Shown here in pieces: positions 8,492 through 16,456 of a DNA stretch of 64,000 bases (positions within the stretch are counted from its first letter, which is position 1; each line of letters opens with the position of its first letter). Where the stretch lies: assembly GCA_014238945.1 (NCBI GenBank), contig JABAAB010000116.1:34403-98402 (forward strand), written 5' to 3'. The translations under genes and the position numbers were made by a program. The stretch is from Lysobacterales bacterium. GTDB taxonomy: Bacteria; Pseudomonadota; Gammaproteobacteria; Xanthomonadales; SZUA-36. The notes beneath the pieces were generated by a model that was not told the origin of the DNA, searched no databases, and saw nothing but the letters and a program-made list of their open reading frames with translations.

Positions 8492-9439
8492 ATGACTTGG
8501 CATGAAAATGTTGTATTATTCTGCAGTCCATCCAAACGAACTGATTACTGCTATGAATACAAGGCCGCACACAATTTGAATTCCGACCACTTACAGGGCG
8601 GCAATCCGGCAACCAGTCGCAGGCTGGACAAGGGCCAGATCATCAAGTGGACGGTCTATTCCCTATTGCTGGTCAATTTCTTTTATTACTTCATCGAAGA
8701 GATGTATATCGCTTCGCACACACTGCGCCAGGGTGGTTCCCTGCTGGAATGGACCAGGGAATTTGCTACCTCTATTGACGAACTCGGCTGGTTTGGCCTG
8801 TTGTTCATGTTTGAACTGGAGACCTATGCGCTGTCGGACGAGAAACTCGAAAAGCCCACCGTGCGTTGGTCCCTTCACGGATTCCGGCTGATTTGCTACG
8901 TATTGCTTGCCCACACGGTTCTGGCACGATACTCCACGGTTACAGATTTCCACCAGGTCACACAGGCCACCGAAGTGACCAGTCTGTGCCAGCTGGCAGA
9001 CCAGGATATTTCCTTTGGTGAGAATTACCGCTACACCCTTATTGACCAGGCCAACTGCAGTGAACTGTCCCGTGACGACAGTTTTTACTATATCGAGCCT
9101 TCAGTGGTAACCGATACGGATGGTTACATCCTGGAACGCAAGCTGGTTTATGTTGACCTCAACGACGTGGTGGTCTGGCTGCTGGTGGTATGGGCGATCG
9201 AACTGGCCGTATGGCTGCAAAACCGCGACATCACGGGTGGCCGCATGATGCTGGTGACGCGCGCTGCCAAGGTTTTCTACGCGGTCCTGTTGGTACATGG
9301 GGGATACTGGGGCTGGCAGGGGCACTGGGTTTATACCTGGGACCAGTTCCTGTGGATTGCCGGTTTCTGGGCCATTGAAAAAAATCTTTCCGAGTGGCGC
9401 GATGAGATACGCGAAGATGAACAGGCTATCGTTTCCTGA
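8492..9439 (+). CDS. Polytopic membrane protein of unknown function
   Basis: About 315 residues from the ATG at 8492. At least four hydrophobic helices can be seen: IIKWTVYSLLLVNFFYYFIEE, a second around GWFGLLFMF, RLICYVLLAHTVLA, and DVVVWLLVVWAIELAVWLQ, with a further pair near the C-terminus (VFYAVLLVHGGYWGW, FLWIAGFWAIEK). Between them is a soluble loop with two cysteines (SLCQLAD, QANCSEL), probably extracytoplasmic. The N-terminal start is uncertain: the frame is open from 8435, overlapping the divergent phosphodiesterase start, and conserved-looking sequence begins only near LDKGQIIKW. I do not recognise a domain family. Confidence 0.65.
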   Translation: MTWHENVVLFCSPSKRTDYCYEYKAAHNLNSDHLQGGNPATSRRLDKGQIIKWTVYSLLLVNFFYYFIEEMYIASHTLRQGGSLLEWTREFATSIDELGWFGLLFMFELETYALSDEKLEKPTVRWSLHGFRLICYVLLAHTVLARYSTVTDFHQVTQATEVTSLCQLADQDISFGENYRYTLIDQANCSELSRDDSFYYIEPSVVTDTDGYILERKLVYVDLNDVVVWLLVVWAIELAVWLQNRDITGGRMMLVTRAAKVFYAVLLVHGGYWGWQGHWVYTWDQFLWIAGFWAIEKNLSEWRDEIREDEQAIVS

Positions 9440-9444
9440 TCAAA

Positions 9445-9720
9445 TCAGGGACATATGATCGGCGTTGCAGTCAGACCGTTTGAAGACTGCTGTCCTTCAC
9501 CTGCCTGAAAGCTGCTTTCAAACATCAGATTCTCAAGAACATCGGGGCGTACCTCAACCGAACCTGAATCACAAATGGTGCCGTTGCCGGGAATGTCGAC
9601 TTTTCTCGGGAATATCTGTTGGTCCGAATTTACAAAAAAACAATTATCACTTACCCCGAAATCAATCGCGGGGCTGCCTTCGGGTAGCAGATGGGTCATC
9701 GCCCACCGACCGGTACAGGG
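9445..9720 (-). pseudogene. C-terminal remnant of a choice-of-anchor Q / beta-helix surface protein
   Basis: The minus frame reads THLLPEGSPAIDFG, then VDIPGNGTICDSGSVEV. This closely follows the ending of right-handed beta-helix proteins with the choice-of-anchor Q domain, whose hallmark is LxPGSPAIDxG...DQRG..RP..G....CDIGAxE. Only the last 60-90 residues are present; the frame runs into the start region of the aminotransferase gene at 9770 without a signal peptide or helix repeats, so this is a truncated fragment rather than a working gene. The DQQIFPRKVD version of the DQRG.xRP motif is also degraded. Confidence 0.6.
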
Positions 9721-9769
9721 CAAATTGCGTATAGAATATGCGTTACGCCACAAGTAACGGAGATCCCGG

Positions 9770-11188
9770 ATGAGCAAATCGTCAGGCGGCAGCACCCGCC
9801 GTGCCAGCAACAAAGAGGTCTGGGAACAGGACCGGCGCCACCACGTGCACCCGTTCCATAATTTCGTCAGCTATGACCGCGAAGGCGCCCTGATCATGGA
9901 TGAGGGCAGTGGTGCTTACATCACCGATATTGATGGGAAACGGTATTTCGATGCCGTCGGCGGTATGTGGTGTACCAATATTGGCCTGGGTCGAAAGGAA
10001 ATGGCCGATGCCATTTCAGAACAGGTGTTGAAGCTCGCCTATGCGAACCCGTTTACCGATATGTCCAACCAACCGGCTGCACGCCTTTCAGCCAAACTGG
10101 CCGAACTGGCACCCGGTGACCTGAATCACGTGTTTTTCACCTGTGGTGGTTCTACCGCAAACGATGGTGCCTTCCGTCTGATACAAATGTATCAGGGTGC
10201 CCGTGGCAAACCACAGAAGAAACACATCCTTTGCCGTCGCGACTCATACCATGGCACCACCTACCTGGCAGCATCGCTATCCGGTAAGGCAGCTGACCGT
10301 ATGCCGGACTTCAACTACATCGAGGACATCATCCACCACCTGACCTCGCCGAATTACTACCGGGCGCCCGAAGGCCTGGATGAGGCGCAATTTTGCGACT
10401 ACCTGGTTGATGAGATGGAACAGAAGATACTCGATCTGGGTGCCGATAATATTGCCGCCTATTTTGCCGAACCCATACTGGGCTCAGGTGGCGTGATCGT
10501 ACCACCCGAAGGCTACAACCGCCGCACCTGGGAACTGTGTCAGAAATACGACATTGTTTACGTCGCCGATGAGGTTGTTACAGGTTTTGGCCGGCTCGGC
10601 CACTGGTTTGTGTCCAAGGACATGTTCGATGTACAGCCGGATATCATCTGCTGCGCCAAGGGGCTGACTTCGGCTTACCTGCCACTGGGTGCCGCCATAT
10701 TTTCAGATCGTATTTACGAGGTTCTTGGCAATGACGAGGACCGCTGGTTTGCCAGTGGCTATACCTATTCCGGTCACCCGGTGAGCTGCGCTGCGGCGTT
10801 GAAGAACATCGAGATCATGGAAAGAGAAAACATCTTCGATAATGTAAGGGAAGTGGGCGCCTATTTTGAAGAGCAGCTCCGCACACTGCTGGACCTGCCA
10901 ATTGTCGGCGATATCCGTGGTCATTTGTTTATGATGTGTGTCGTCAATGTCATGGACAAGGAGAGCAAGGAATTCTTTCCGCCGGAGGTCGATATCGGCA
11001 AACGCATCTCAAACCATTGCGAGACCGAGGGTGTCATTGTGCGGCCTGCCGCCGACCTGAATATCATGTCACCTTCACTGACCATGTCGAAACAGGACGT
11101 CGACTTTATCATTCCCCGGTTGCGCCGAGCGATCGAGAGGACCATGGCGGATTTGACAAATGAAGGCTACCTGCCGGCAATGCCCTGA
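9770..11188 (+). CDS. Class III (omega) aminotransferase, PLP-dependent
   Basis: 472 residues, full length. The PLP-binding lysine is K297 in CCAKGLTSAYLPLG, with the cofactor Asp at D267 in ADEVVTGFGR and the phosphate/aldehyde contacts in GGSTANDGA (about 126-134) and DSYHGTT (158-164). This is the subgroup that includes taurine/beta-alanine/putrescine:pyruvate transaminases; the exact amine donor cannot be read from the sequence. The start ATG follows an AGAtCCCGGATG context with modest ribosome-binding potential. The next gene, an FAH-family enzyme, follows on the same strand after about 58 bases and may share the transcript. Confidence 0.88.
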   Translation: MSKSSGGSTRRASNKEVWEQDRRHHVHPFHNFVSYDREGALIMDEGSGAYITDIDGKRYFDAVGGMWCTNIGLGRKEMADAISEQVLKLAYANPFTDMSNQPAARLSAKLAELAPGDLNHVFFTCGGSTANDGAFRLIQMYQGARGKPQKKHILCRRDSYHGTTYLAASLSGKAADRMPDFNYIEDIIHHLTSPNYYRAPEGLDEAQFCDYLVDEMEQKILDLGADNIAAYFAEPILGSGGVIVPPEGYNRRTWELCQKYDIVYVADEVVTGFGRLGHWFVSKDMFDVQPDIICCAKGLTSAYLPLGAAIFSDRIYEVLGNDEDRWFASGYTYSGHPVSCAAALKNIEIMERENIFDNVREVGAYFEEQLRTLLDLPIVGDIRGHLFMMCVVNVMDKESKEFFPPEVDIGKRISNHCETEGVIVRPAADLNIMSPSLTMSKQDVDFIIPRLRRAIERTMADLTNEGYLPAMP

Positions 11189-11246
11189 TCCAGGTGGTCA
11201 CAGGGCTCGCTGACATTGTAATTAGAAAAACAAAGGTAGATTGTTC

Positions 11247-12101
11247 ATGCGTTTGGTAAGTGGAATATATGAGGGACAGGCAGTTTACGGGAATGTCGGT
11301 GGTGATGGATTACAAATCCCCCACGCTGATTTCAGCCGGCTTTACCCGGATTTGCAGTCAGTGCTTTCAGCCGACGCATTATCCCAACTCCCGGGTGCCC
11401 TCGACCGAACCTGCCAGCCCGGGCAGTTTGTCTTCACACCACCGGTGACCCGTTCACAAAAGATCCTTGCAGTGGGTATCAATTACATGACCCATATACG
11501 TGAAATGGGTCATGAGTCGCCACCATACCCGGTAATTTTTACACGTTATCCAGGCAGTCTGGTGGGTCACGGCGAGGGCCTGGTCCGACCTGCGGTCTCC
11601 ACCCACTATGACTTTGAAGGAGAACTGGCGGTCATCATTGGGCGGCCGGCACGTTATGTAAAAGCGGCTGAGGCACTCGCCTATGTTGCCGGGTACACCT
11701 GTCTGAACGACGGTTCGATCCGGGACTTCCAGCGTCACGGCTCCCAATATATACCCGGAAAAAACTTCCCCTCCAGCGGTGCCTGCGGCCCTTGGATGGT
11801 CACCTCCGACGAAGCGGGTGATCCCCGAGCAATGCAGCTGGAAACAACATTGAATGGAAAGGTCATGCAACAGGCAGAGATCAGTGATATGCGGTTTTCC
11901 GTACCGGAAATTATCGAATATTGTTCAACCTTTACCGCCCTGGAGCCGGGTGACATTATCAGCACCGGAACACCCGGGGGCGTTGGTGCTGCGCGGATAC
12001 CACCGATTTGGATGGAACCGGGTGACCGTATCGAGGTGGCCATCAGCAATATCGGGACACTCAGCAACCAGGTGGTGGCGGAATCGGTTTTAGCGACATG
12101 A
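11247..12101 (+). CDS. Fumarylacetoacetate hydrolase (FAH) family enzyme
   Basis: 284 residues from the ATG at 11247 (a TTG two codons upstream is possible; AAAGGT sits about nine bases before the ATG). FAH-fold signatures: ILAVGINYMTHIREMG, the metal-binding segment YDFEGELAVIIG, GYTCLNDGSIRDFQ, and GDIISTGTPGGVG near the C-terminus. Family members hydrolyse or decarboxylate beta-diketo acids (2-hydroxyhepta-diene-dioate isomerase, acylpyruvase, oxaloacetate decarboxylase). Its position after an aminotransferase suggests catabolism of an amine- or aromatic-derived keto acid, which is inference. Confidence 0.87.
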   Translation: MRLVSGIYEGQAVYGNVGGDGLQIPHADFSRLYPDLQSVLSADALSQLPGALDRTCQPGQFVFTPPVTRSQKILAVGINYMTHIREMGHESPPYPVIFTRYPGSLVGHGEGLVRPAVSTHYDFEGELAVIIGRPARYVKAAEALAYVAGYTCLNDGSIRDFQRHGSQYIPGKNFPSSGACGPWMVTSDEAGDPRAMQLETTLNGKVMQQAEISDMRFSVPEIIEYCSTFTALEPGDIISTGTPGGVGAARIPPIWMEPGDRIEVAISNIGTLSNQVVAESVLAT

Positions 12102-12172
12102 AGTAAAGTCCATCGGTGCCCGACCGGTCAGACTGCTGATGGTCGATTCCCAGGTGCCGCAAAACTCTTCTT

Positions 12173-12715
12173 TTAAACGTAATTGTAAAAATTGTCCAGT
12201 GAGCGATCCAGTGTGTATGCGTCAACCCGGATCTCACGATACACCCGGGGCATACGCACATCACCGTCATTTTTCAATGTTTCGGCAAGATCACGCAAAT
12301 CAGAAATCATTTCTCCGGTTATAACACCGCCCATGCGGTAATTATAACCGCCGGACCAACCATCCAAGGCCCTGTCGCAATAACCTTCCAGGGCCTCCCC
12401 CAACTGCTGGTTGGTGGTGGTTAATGGCATCTCTATAGGCCAATGGTCATAATTCACCTTGTCGAACAGCACCCCGATCATGTCCCGTACCGTAACCTGC
12501 CTGCCACTGAATCCCAGCACTTCCTTGAGCAGCGCCTTGTAACCCGTCCCATAGTTTTCAGCGGCCCGGCTTTCCGCCATGGGTGTAAATTTTGACATTT
12601 CGTGTAACGCTTCGGAAGCCATCAGACCTTCACCGTGCTTTTTCTTGTGTACCCAACTGGCCAGGTGGGGGATGATGCCGGACGGCCCCGTGGTATGACC
12701 TTCCGATTTGAGCAT
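12173..12715 (-). CDS. Uncharacterised protein, probably N-terminally truncated
   Basis: About 180 residues from an ATG at 12715. The composition and internal motifs (GYKALLKEVLGFSG, NYRMGGVITGEMISDL, PRVYREIRVDAYTLDRSLDNFYNYV) look like genuine protein, but there is no clear family. The open frame extends to 12802 only as sequence antisense to the neighbouring plus-strand gene fragment. Both frames become coherent on opposite sides of about 12715-12720, as though two genes had lost their 5' parts and been joined head to head. Whether this short form is expressed is unknown. Confidence 0.5.
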   Translation of the reverse strand: MLKSEGHTTGPSGIIPHLASWVHKKKHGEGLMASEALHEMSKFTPMAESRAAENYGTGYKALLKEVLGFSGRQVTVRDMIGVLFDKVNYDHWPIEMPLTTTNQQLGEALEGYCDRALDGWSGGYNYRMGGVITGEMISDLRDLAETLKNDGDVRMPRVYREIRVDAYTLDRSLDNFYNYV

Positions 12716-13405
12716 GAGGTAAGGTCTGGCGACCGTGAGCTCAAGTTGACAGAGCTTGGGCTTAGCGCGGAGTTGCAGGCTGCACTCGCGATCGGTGCAC
12801 AACTTGATGTCAAGGGTGAAGTCGCCTGGTCAAAAAACAAACACCAGGTCAAGGTGGGTGGAGAAGCCAGTGCATTTATAGGGGCGGAGGCAAAACTTAA
12901 GCTGAAACTCTCGACCAGTGCGATCGAAGGGCTCGAAGCGAAAATCGAGGCGGGCGCCTTTGCCGGTTTCAAGGCTTCAGTGAAAGGGTCGTGTGCCTAT
13001 AGCTATGACGGTCAATAACTTGCAGGGGTGGAAGCAACGGCCTCCGTTACTTTTGGTGCCGGTGCAGAATTTGCCGCCAGTATCAAGGCCCCGATTTTCG
13101 GTGCTACCGAGATTGACTTCAAGGCCAATGCAACCCTCGGCTTTGGAGCGGCAATGGAGACCAAGATATCCGTCAACTTCAGCGAACTAGGTCTTGCCAT
13201 GAGTTCTGAATTTCAGAAGGTCGTTCATTACCGGATGGTTGCCAAGGGGTGGAAGTTTGACCTGATGAATCAGCAAGCCAAGAACGAGCACTACCTCAAC
13301 AAGTCAATCAATGCGCTGCAGAAGCAGATCATCAGCACAACCAACACCATCACCACCTATGAGGAAATGGATGACGAATGCCGTCCCCTGCTGTGGCATG
13401 GATAA
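12716..13405 (+). pseudogene. Ala/Gly-rich repeat protein remnant, 5'-truncated with an in-frame stop
   Basis: A single plus frame encodes a repetitive sequence: GGEASAFIGAEAKL, IEAGAFAGFKASVKG, ASVTFGAGAEFAASIKAP, FKANATLGFGAAMETK. It is interrupted by a TAA at 13016-13018 and then continues in the same frame, so one substitution (for example CAA to TAA) explains the break. The C-terminal 60 residues are non-repetitive and helical (NKSINALQKQIISTTN). Similar EASAFAGAEA-type repeats occur in large proteins encoded near type VI or polymorphic-toxin genes, but I cannot assign this with confidence. The 5' end is lost at about 12716. Confidence 0.55.
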
Positions 13406-13709
13406 TTGCCGCCAATCAAGGGACGAACAGTTACGATAGGCCGGCTGACTGGCAATCACAGGAGTCTGAGCGTCTCAGCGTCAGATTGTATTATCCCCGC
13501 GGTACCTGGTCCGGAAATTTAGCCACAAACGGGCACCAGCTGATGGTGGTTTTCTATCCATGTGAGCAACCTGGCCAGCAGCAATAATTTAAATAGTCAG
13601 CGCCAATCTCCGGAGATTTCAACCCGGGCGTTGATGCGAGTGAACACCCCACTTGCATGCTACCACCGATCGTTTCGGGTGGATCACAAGTACAACGACC
13701 CCAGGCAAT
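13406..13709. other. Intergenic remnant region
   Basis: About 300 bases after the repeat-protein remnant. A different frame (13378-13587) reads SERLSVRLYYPRGTWSGN, which could be decayed coding sequence, but it has no start, no family match that I can see and ends quickly. I see no promoter or hairpin here. Confidence 0.35.
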
Positions 13710-14246
13710 TCACTTGGCAGCCAGCGCAAAGTCTGCAGGTAGTTGCCACCTGTCATTCTCAATCACCGATACGTTTGAGACGATATACCAGCGTTCACCG
13801 TCATTGAGCAGCTGAAAATGGTTCAGGCCACGCATCATCGGCGCGGGGTCGGAGGCTTTGAGCCGTACTTCAAAACTGCTGTACACGGATGCCATCTGGC
13901 CAAAGGATTCCACCCTTTGCTCTAGTTCCGATTCGATAAAGCCCGTGGCCGCGTAGGCTGCCTCGCTTTGGCTGATCAGCCCTTCCACATCGGTGGCCAG
14001 CAGACCGGACATCCGGGAACCCTGCAGTGCCATGACCAGCTGGGCACCATCGGCAAATAACTCGCGAAATCGGTCCCAGTCACCCGTCTCGCCGGGTTCC
14101 AGGCTGACCGTTTCATAGAGTGCTGCCACGATGGCTTGCGGGCTGACCCAGTCAGCGGAATGTTCGCCGGATGATTCGGCTATGGCTGAAGTTGACAAAA
14201 AAAAAGTGGCAATAATAGTAAATACAGATCTGCTCAATGGTTTCAT
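13710..14246 (-). CDS. Secreted SnoaL/NTF2-like protein
   Basis: 178 residues starting at the ATG at 14246, chosen because AAAGGAG lies about six bases upstream and the next residues form a Sec signal peptide (MKPLSRSVFTIIATFFLSTSAIAES). The remainder resembles the SnoaL-like/NTF2 cone fold: a helical start (AIVAALYETVSLEPG), DWDRFRELFADGAQLVM, and a C-terminal WYIVSNVSVIEND strand. Such proteins are usually small enzymes or binding modules. It lies 31 bases downstream of the amidohydrolase on the same strand, so the pair probably forms one transcript. Confidence 0.75.
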   Translation of the reverse strand: MKPLSRSVFTIIATFFLSTSAIAESSGEHSADWVSPQAIVAALYETVSLEPGETGDWDRFRELFADGAQLVMALQGSRMSGLLATDVEGLISQSEAAYAATGFIESELEQRVESFGQMASVYSSFEVRLKASDPAPMMRGLNHFQLLNDGERWYIVSNVSVIENDRWQLPADFALAAK

Positions 14247-14277
14247 GGTATTTCTCCTTTGGTAAAAATTGTTGGTT

Positions 14278-15615
14278 TTAAAATTTGCCGGTGGCAGCAA
14301 GTGGCTGGCCGTTGTGCACCACGCCTGCGATATCCAGCGTATTGCGGATGTCATCAAGCGGATTGCTGTTCAGAAACAGAATGTCGGCCTGCAGACCGGG
14401 GACGATTCGTCCGGCCTGGTGATCCAGCCCCAGTATCTTTGCGGCACCGGATGTGGCCATGCGCAGCACCGCCCAATTCGAAATACCCGCATCGGCGTGC
14501 AGCCGCATCTCGCGATGCAGACTTCTGCCGGGTACCACCCAGGGGTTACCCAGATCGGTACCCAGGCTCATCGGTACACCGGACTCGTGCATCTGCCGGG
14601 TCAGTTCCAGGACCTTCGGCCACACGGCGCGAGCGCGCTTGTAGTCGTCCTCTTTCCAGCCGATATCAAATCGAAAAGCGCTGCGCCAGCTGTCAACCAT
14701 CGCCGGGTGGACTTCTGATAATGCGGGGTTTTCAGTGATGTGCTCATGGTCACCCCAGAACGCCGCTTCGAAGGCCACCAGGGTGGCATCCAGGTGCACC
14801 TGGTGGCGTACCATGGCCGCGATCATTTCCCTGATCTCGTTACTGTTCAGATCAACATGCTCAAACCACTCGAAAAATCCATACGGACCGGGACGGGCCT
14901 GTTGCAGATACTGTATTCGTGCCTCTTTTGTAAGCAGTTCCGGGCTGATCGGCATCATGTGCACGATGGAATCCACCCCCAATTCCGCTGCCTCGGTCCA
15001 GCTCAGGTGACCGGTATGTACGATGCTGCGTATACCCAGGTCCTGCGCTTTGGCGATTCCGCGTGAGAGCTGGTCGGCTGACAGGGAGTGGTAGAACTTG
15101 ACGTAGTCCACACCGGCATTGAACTGATCTTCCACCACGGATTCAATCGACCGCTCGGGGGTAGGGCTCTCGGTCAAGCCCGCAAACTCGGTGTTCTCGA
15201 TCACCAGGCCTGCGGTCAGTGTGTTCAGTGTGTTCGGCAGTCCATTTTCAGCACGCTTGCGATAGGCCACGTTGCGACCGGTGTCACCACCAGGATTGCG
15301 AATGGTCGTGACACCGTAGCGCAGCAGGGTCTCGGAATTCTGACGGGTTATTTCAGGGTCATATTCAACCCCCACCCCGAGACGGCCCCGGGTTTTCTTC
15401 CAGGCCACGGGTCCGAGTGTTACATGTGCATGGGTGTCGATCAGCCCCGGCAGCGCGTAGCTGCCTTCCATATCCTGGATGTTGATTGAATCACTGTGCT
15501 GTATTACAAGCTCCGGCCACTGACCGCTACCGACAGCGCTTATCTTACCGTCGGTTATCAGCACCCACGAATCCACCGGAATCCCACCTGATGAATTCCG
15601 AAAGCCAGGAAACAC
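14278..15615 (-). CDS. Amidohydrolase (imidazolonepropionase-like), N-terminally shortened
   Basis: About 445 residues from a GTG at 15615. Metal-dependent hydrolase motifs are intact: GLIDTHAHVTLG (HxH), DYVKFYHSL (candidate carboxylated Lys), SIVHTGH and SIVHMMP (His ligands) and SLGTDLGNPW (Asp). The C-terminal strand GRIVPGLQADILFLNSNPL is typical. The expected signal peptide and first strands (usually 25-45 residues before VLITDGKISAVG) are missing: upstream of the GTG is an in-frame TGA, and the plus strand there encodes a sigma-factor fragment. The gene therefore appears cut at about 15600. Without a signal peptide the protein would stay in the cytoplasm, unlike its relatives. Confidence 0.72.
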   Translation of the reverse strand: MFPGFRNSSGGIPVDSWVLITDGKISAVGSGQWPELVIQHSDSINIQDMEGSYALPGLIDTHAHVTLGPVAWKKTRGRLGVGVEYDPEITRQNSETLLRYGVTTIRNPGGDTGRNVAYRKRAENGLPNTLNTLTAGLVIENTEFAGLTESPTPERSIESVVEDQFNAGVDYVKFYHSLSADQLSRGIAKAQDLGIRSIVHTGHLSWTEAAELGVDSIVHMMPISPELLTKEARIQYLQQARPGPYGFFEWFEHVDLNSNEIREMIAAMVRHQVHLDATLVAFEAAFWGDHEHITENPALSEVHPAMVDSWRSAFRFDIGWKEDDYKRARAVWPKVLELTRQMHESGVPMSLGTDLGNPWVVPGRSLHREMRLHADAGISNWAVLRMATSGAAKILGLDHQAGRIVPGLQADILFLNSNPLDDIRNTLDIAGVVHNGQPLAATGKF

Positions 15616-15788
15616 TGCTCACTGCGATCAGGCAGTTGCCACTGCGTTACCACCAGGTGATTTCCCTGCTGCTGGAAGATATGTCTTACCAGGAGATCGC
15701 CGAGATACTTGATATCAGCGTGTCCAATGTCGGTGCCCGCGTGAACCGGGCCAGGACCCAATTAACAGAGTACCTGAAGCATGAGTGA
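15591..15788 (+). CDS. Sigma-70 region 4 fragment (truncated ECF sigma factor)
   Basis: From the ATG at 15591, 65 residues: LLTAIRQLPLRYHQVISLLLEDMSYQEIAEILDISVSNV is the ECF sigma region 4 helix-turn-helix, ending with NRARTQLTEYL. Region 2, which binds core polymerase and the -10 element, is absent; the upstream sequence on this strand is the complement of the amidohydrolase gene. The stop overlaps the start of the next gene by eight bases, the normal spacing of a sigma/anti-sigma pair. It may be a dead remnant or a short DNA-binding protein; I favour a remnant. Confidence 0.6.
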   Translation: MNSESQETLLTAIRQLPLRYHQVISLLLEDMSYQEIAEILDISVSNVGARVNRARTQLTEYLKHE

Positions 15789-16359
15789 TGCCTTTCTCAA
15801 TGAGATGAAAGACCACTGGCAAAGCATTGCCATTGACCCTCAAGACGACCGGTTTGAGCGCTTGAAGACCCGGGTGAGACGCAGGAGAACCCTGTCCCTG
15901 CTGTGGATCGTGCTGGAATTACTGACCACCATGAGTTGCATCTATGCCGGTCTTTACATGCTGCAACAGGGCGGTCTTTTGGCCTGGTTGACTGCCGGGG
16001 TATTGGTGCTGGTAATACCCGGCATGTTCATCTGGAGTTTCATGACTCAACGGAGCAATCTCCATCTGGAAGAACAAAGCCCAACAGGCTATCTCCAGGC
16101 CGAACACAGGAACCTGCTGACCAGTCTGAAAGTTCTGCGCATCATGAAAGCCCATTGCTGGGGTCTCGCCGGGTTTGTCCTGTTGTTGTGGCTTTTGGAA
16201 ATCGCCGGCTTACTCGGAGCCGTTGATTTTATGCTGCTGTATACCGCGCTGACCATTTTGGTGGTCACTATCGTAGGATTAATACTGCGCCGAAGAAGAC
16301 CCCGACTGAAAGCACGGCTTGTACAGTGTGAAAAACTATTGAAGGAACTGGATTCCTGA
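15781..16359 (+). CDS. Membrane protein, putative anti-sigma partner
   Basis: 192 residues. A charged N-terminal cytoplasmic part (FLNEMKDHWQSIAIDPQDDRFERLKTRVRRRR) is followed by two pairs of helices (about 38-58 and 66-86, then 124-144 and 150-168) and a basic C-terminus. Its start lies inside the end of the sigma region 4 fragment, so it was translated with it. The arrangement suggests an anti-sigma or sigma-linked membrane protein, but there is no ZAS or RseA-type motif. With the sigma gene truncated, its present function is doubtful. Confidence 0.6.
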   Translation: MSDAFLNEMKDHWQSIAIDPQDDRFERLKTRVRRRRTLSLLWIVLELLTTMSCIYAGLYMLQQGGLLAWLTAGVLVLVIPGMFIWSFMTQRSNLHLEEQSPTGYLQAEHRNLLTSLKVLRIMKAHCWGLAGFVLLLWLLEIAGLLGAVDFMLLYTALTILVVTIVGLILRRRRPRLKARLVQCEKLLKELDS

Positions 16360-16456
16360 CCCGGGCTTTTTTCCTGGCTACATTACTTTTGCCTCTGGTC
16401 TTGGCTGGAGGGTTGATTTAGCGTGGCCGGTTAAAACAATCCCTACAGGAAATCAT

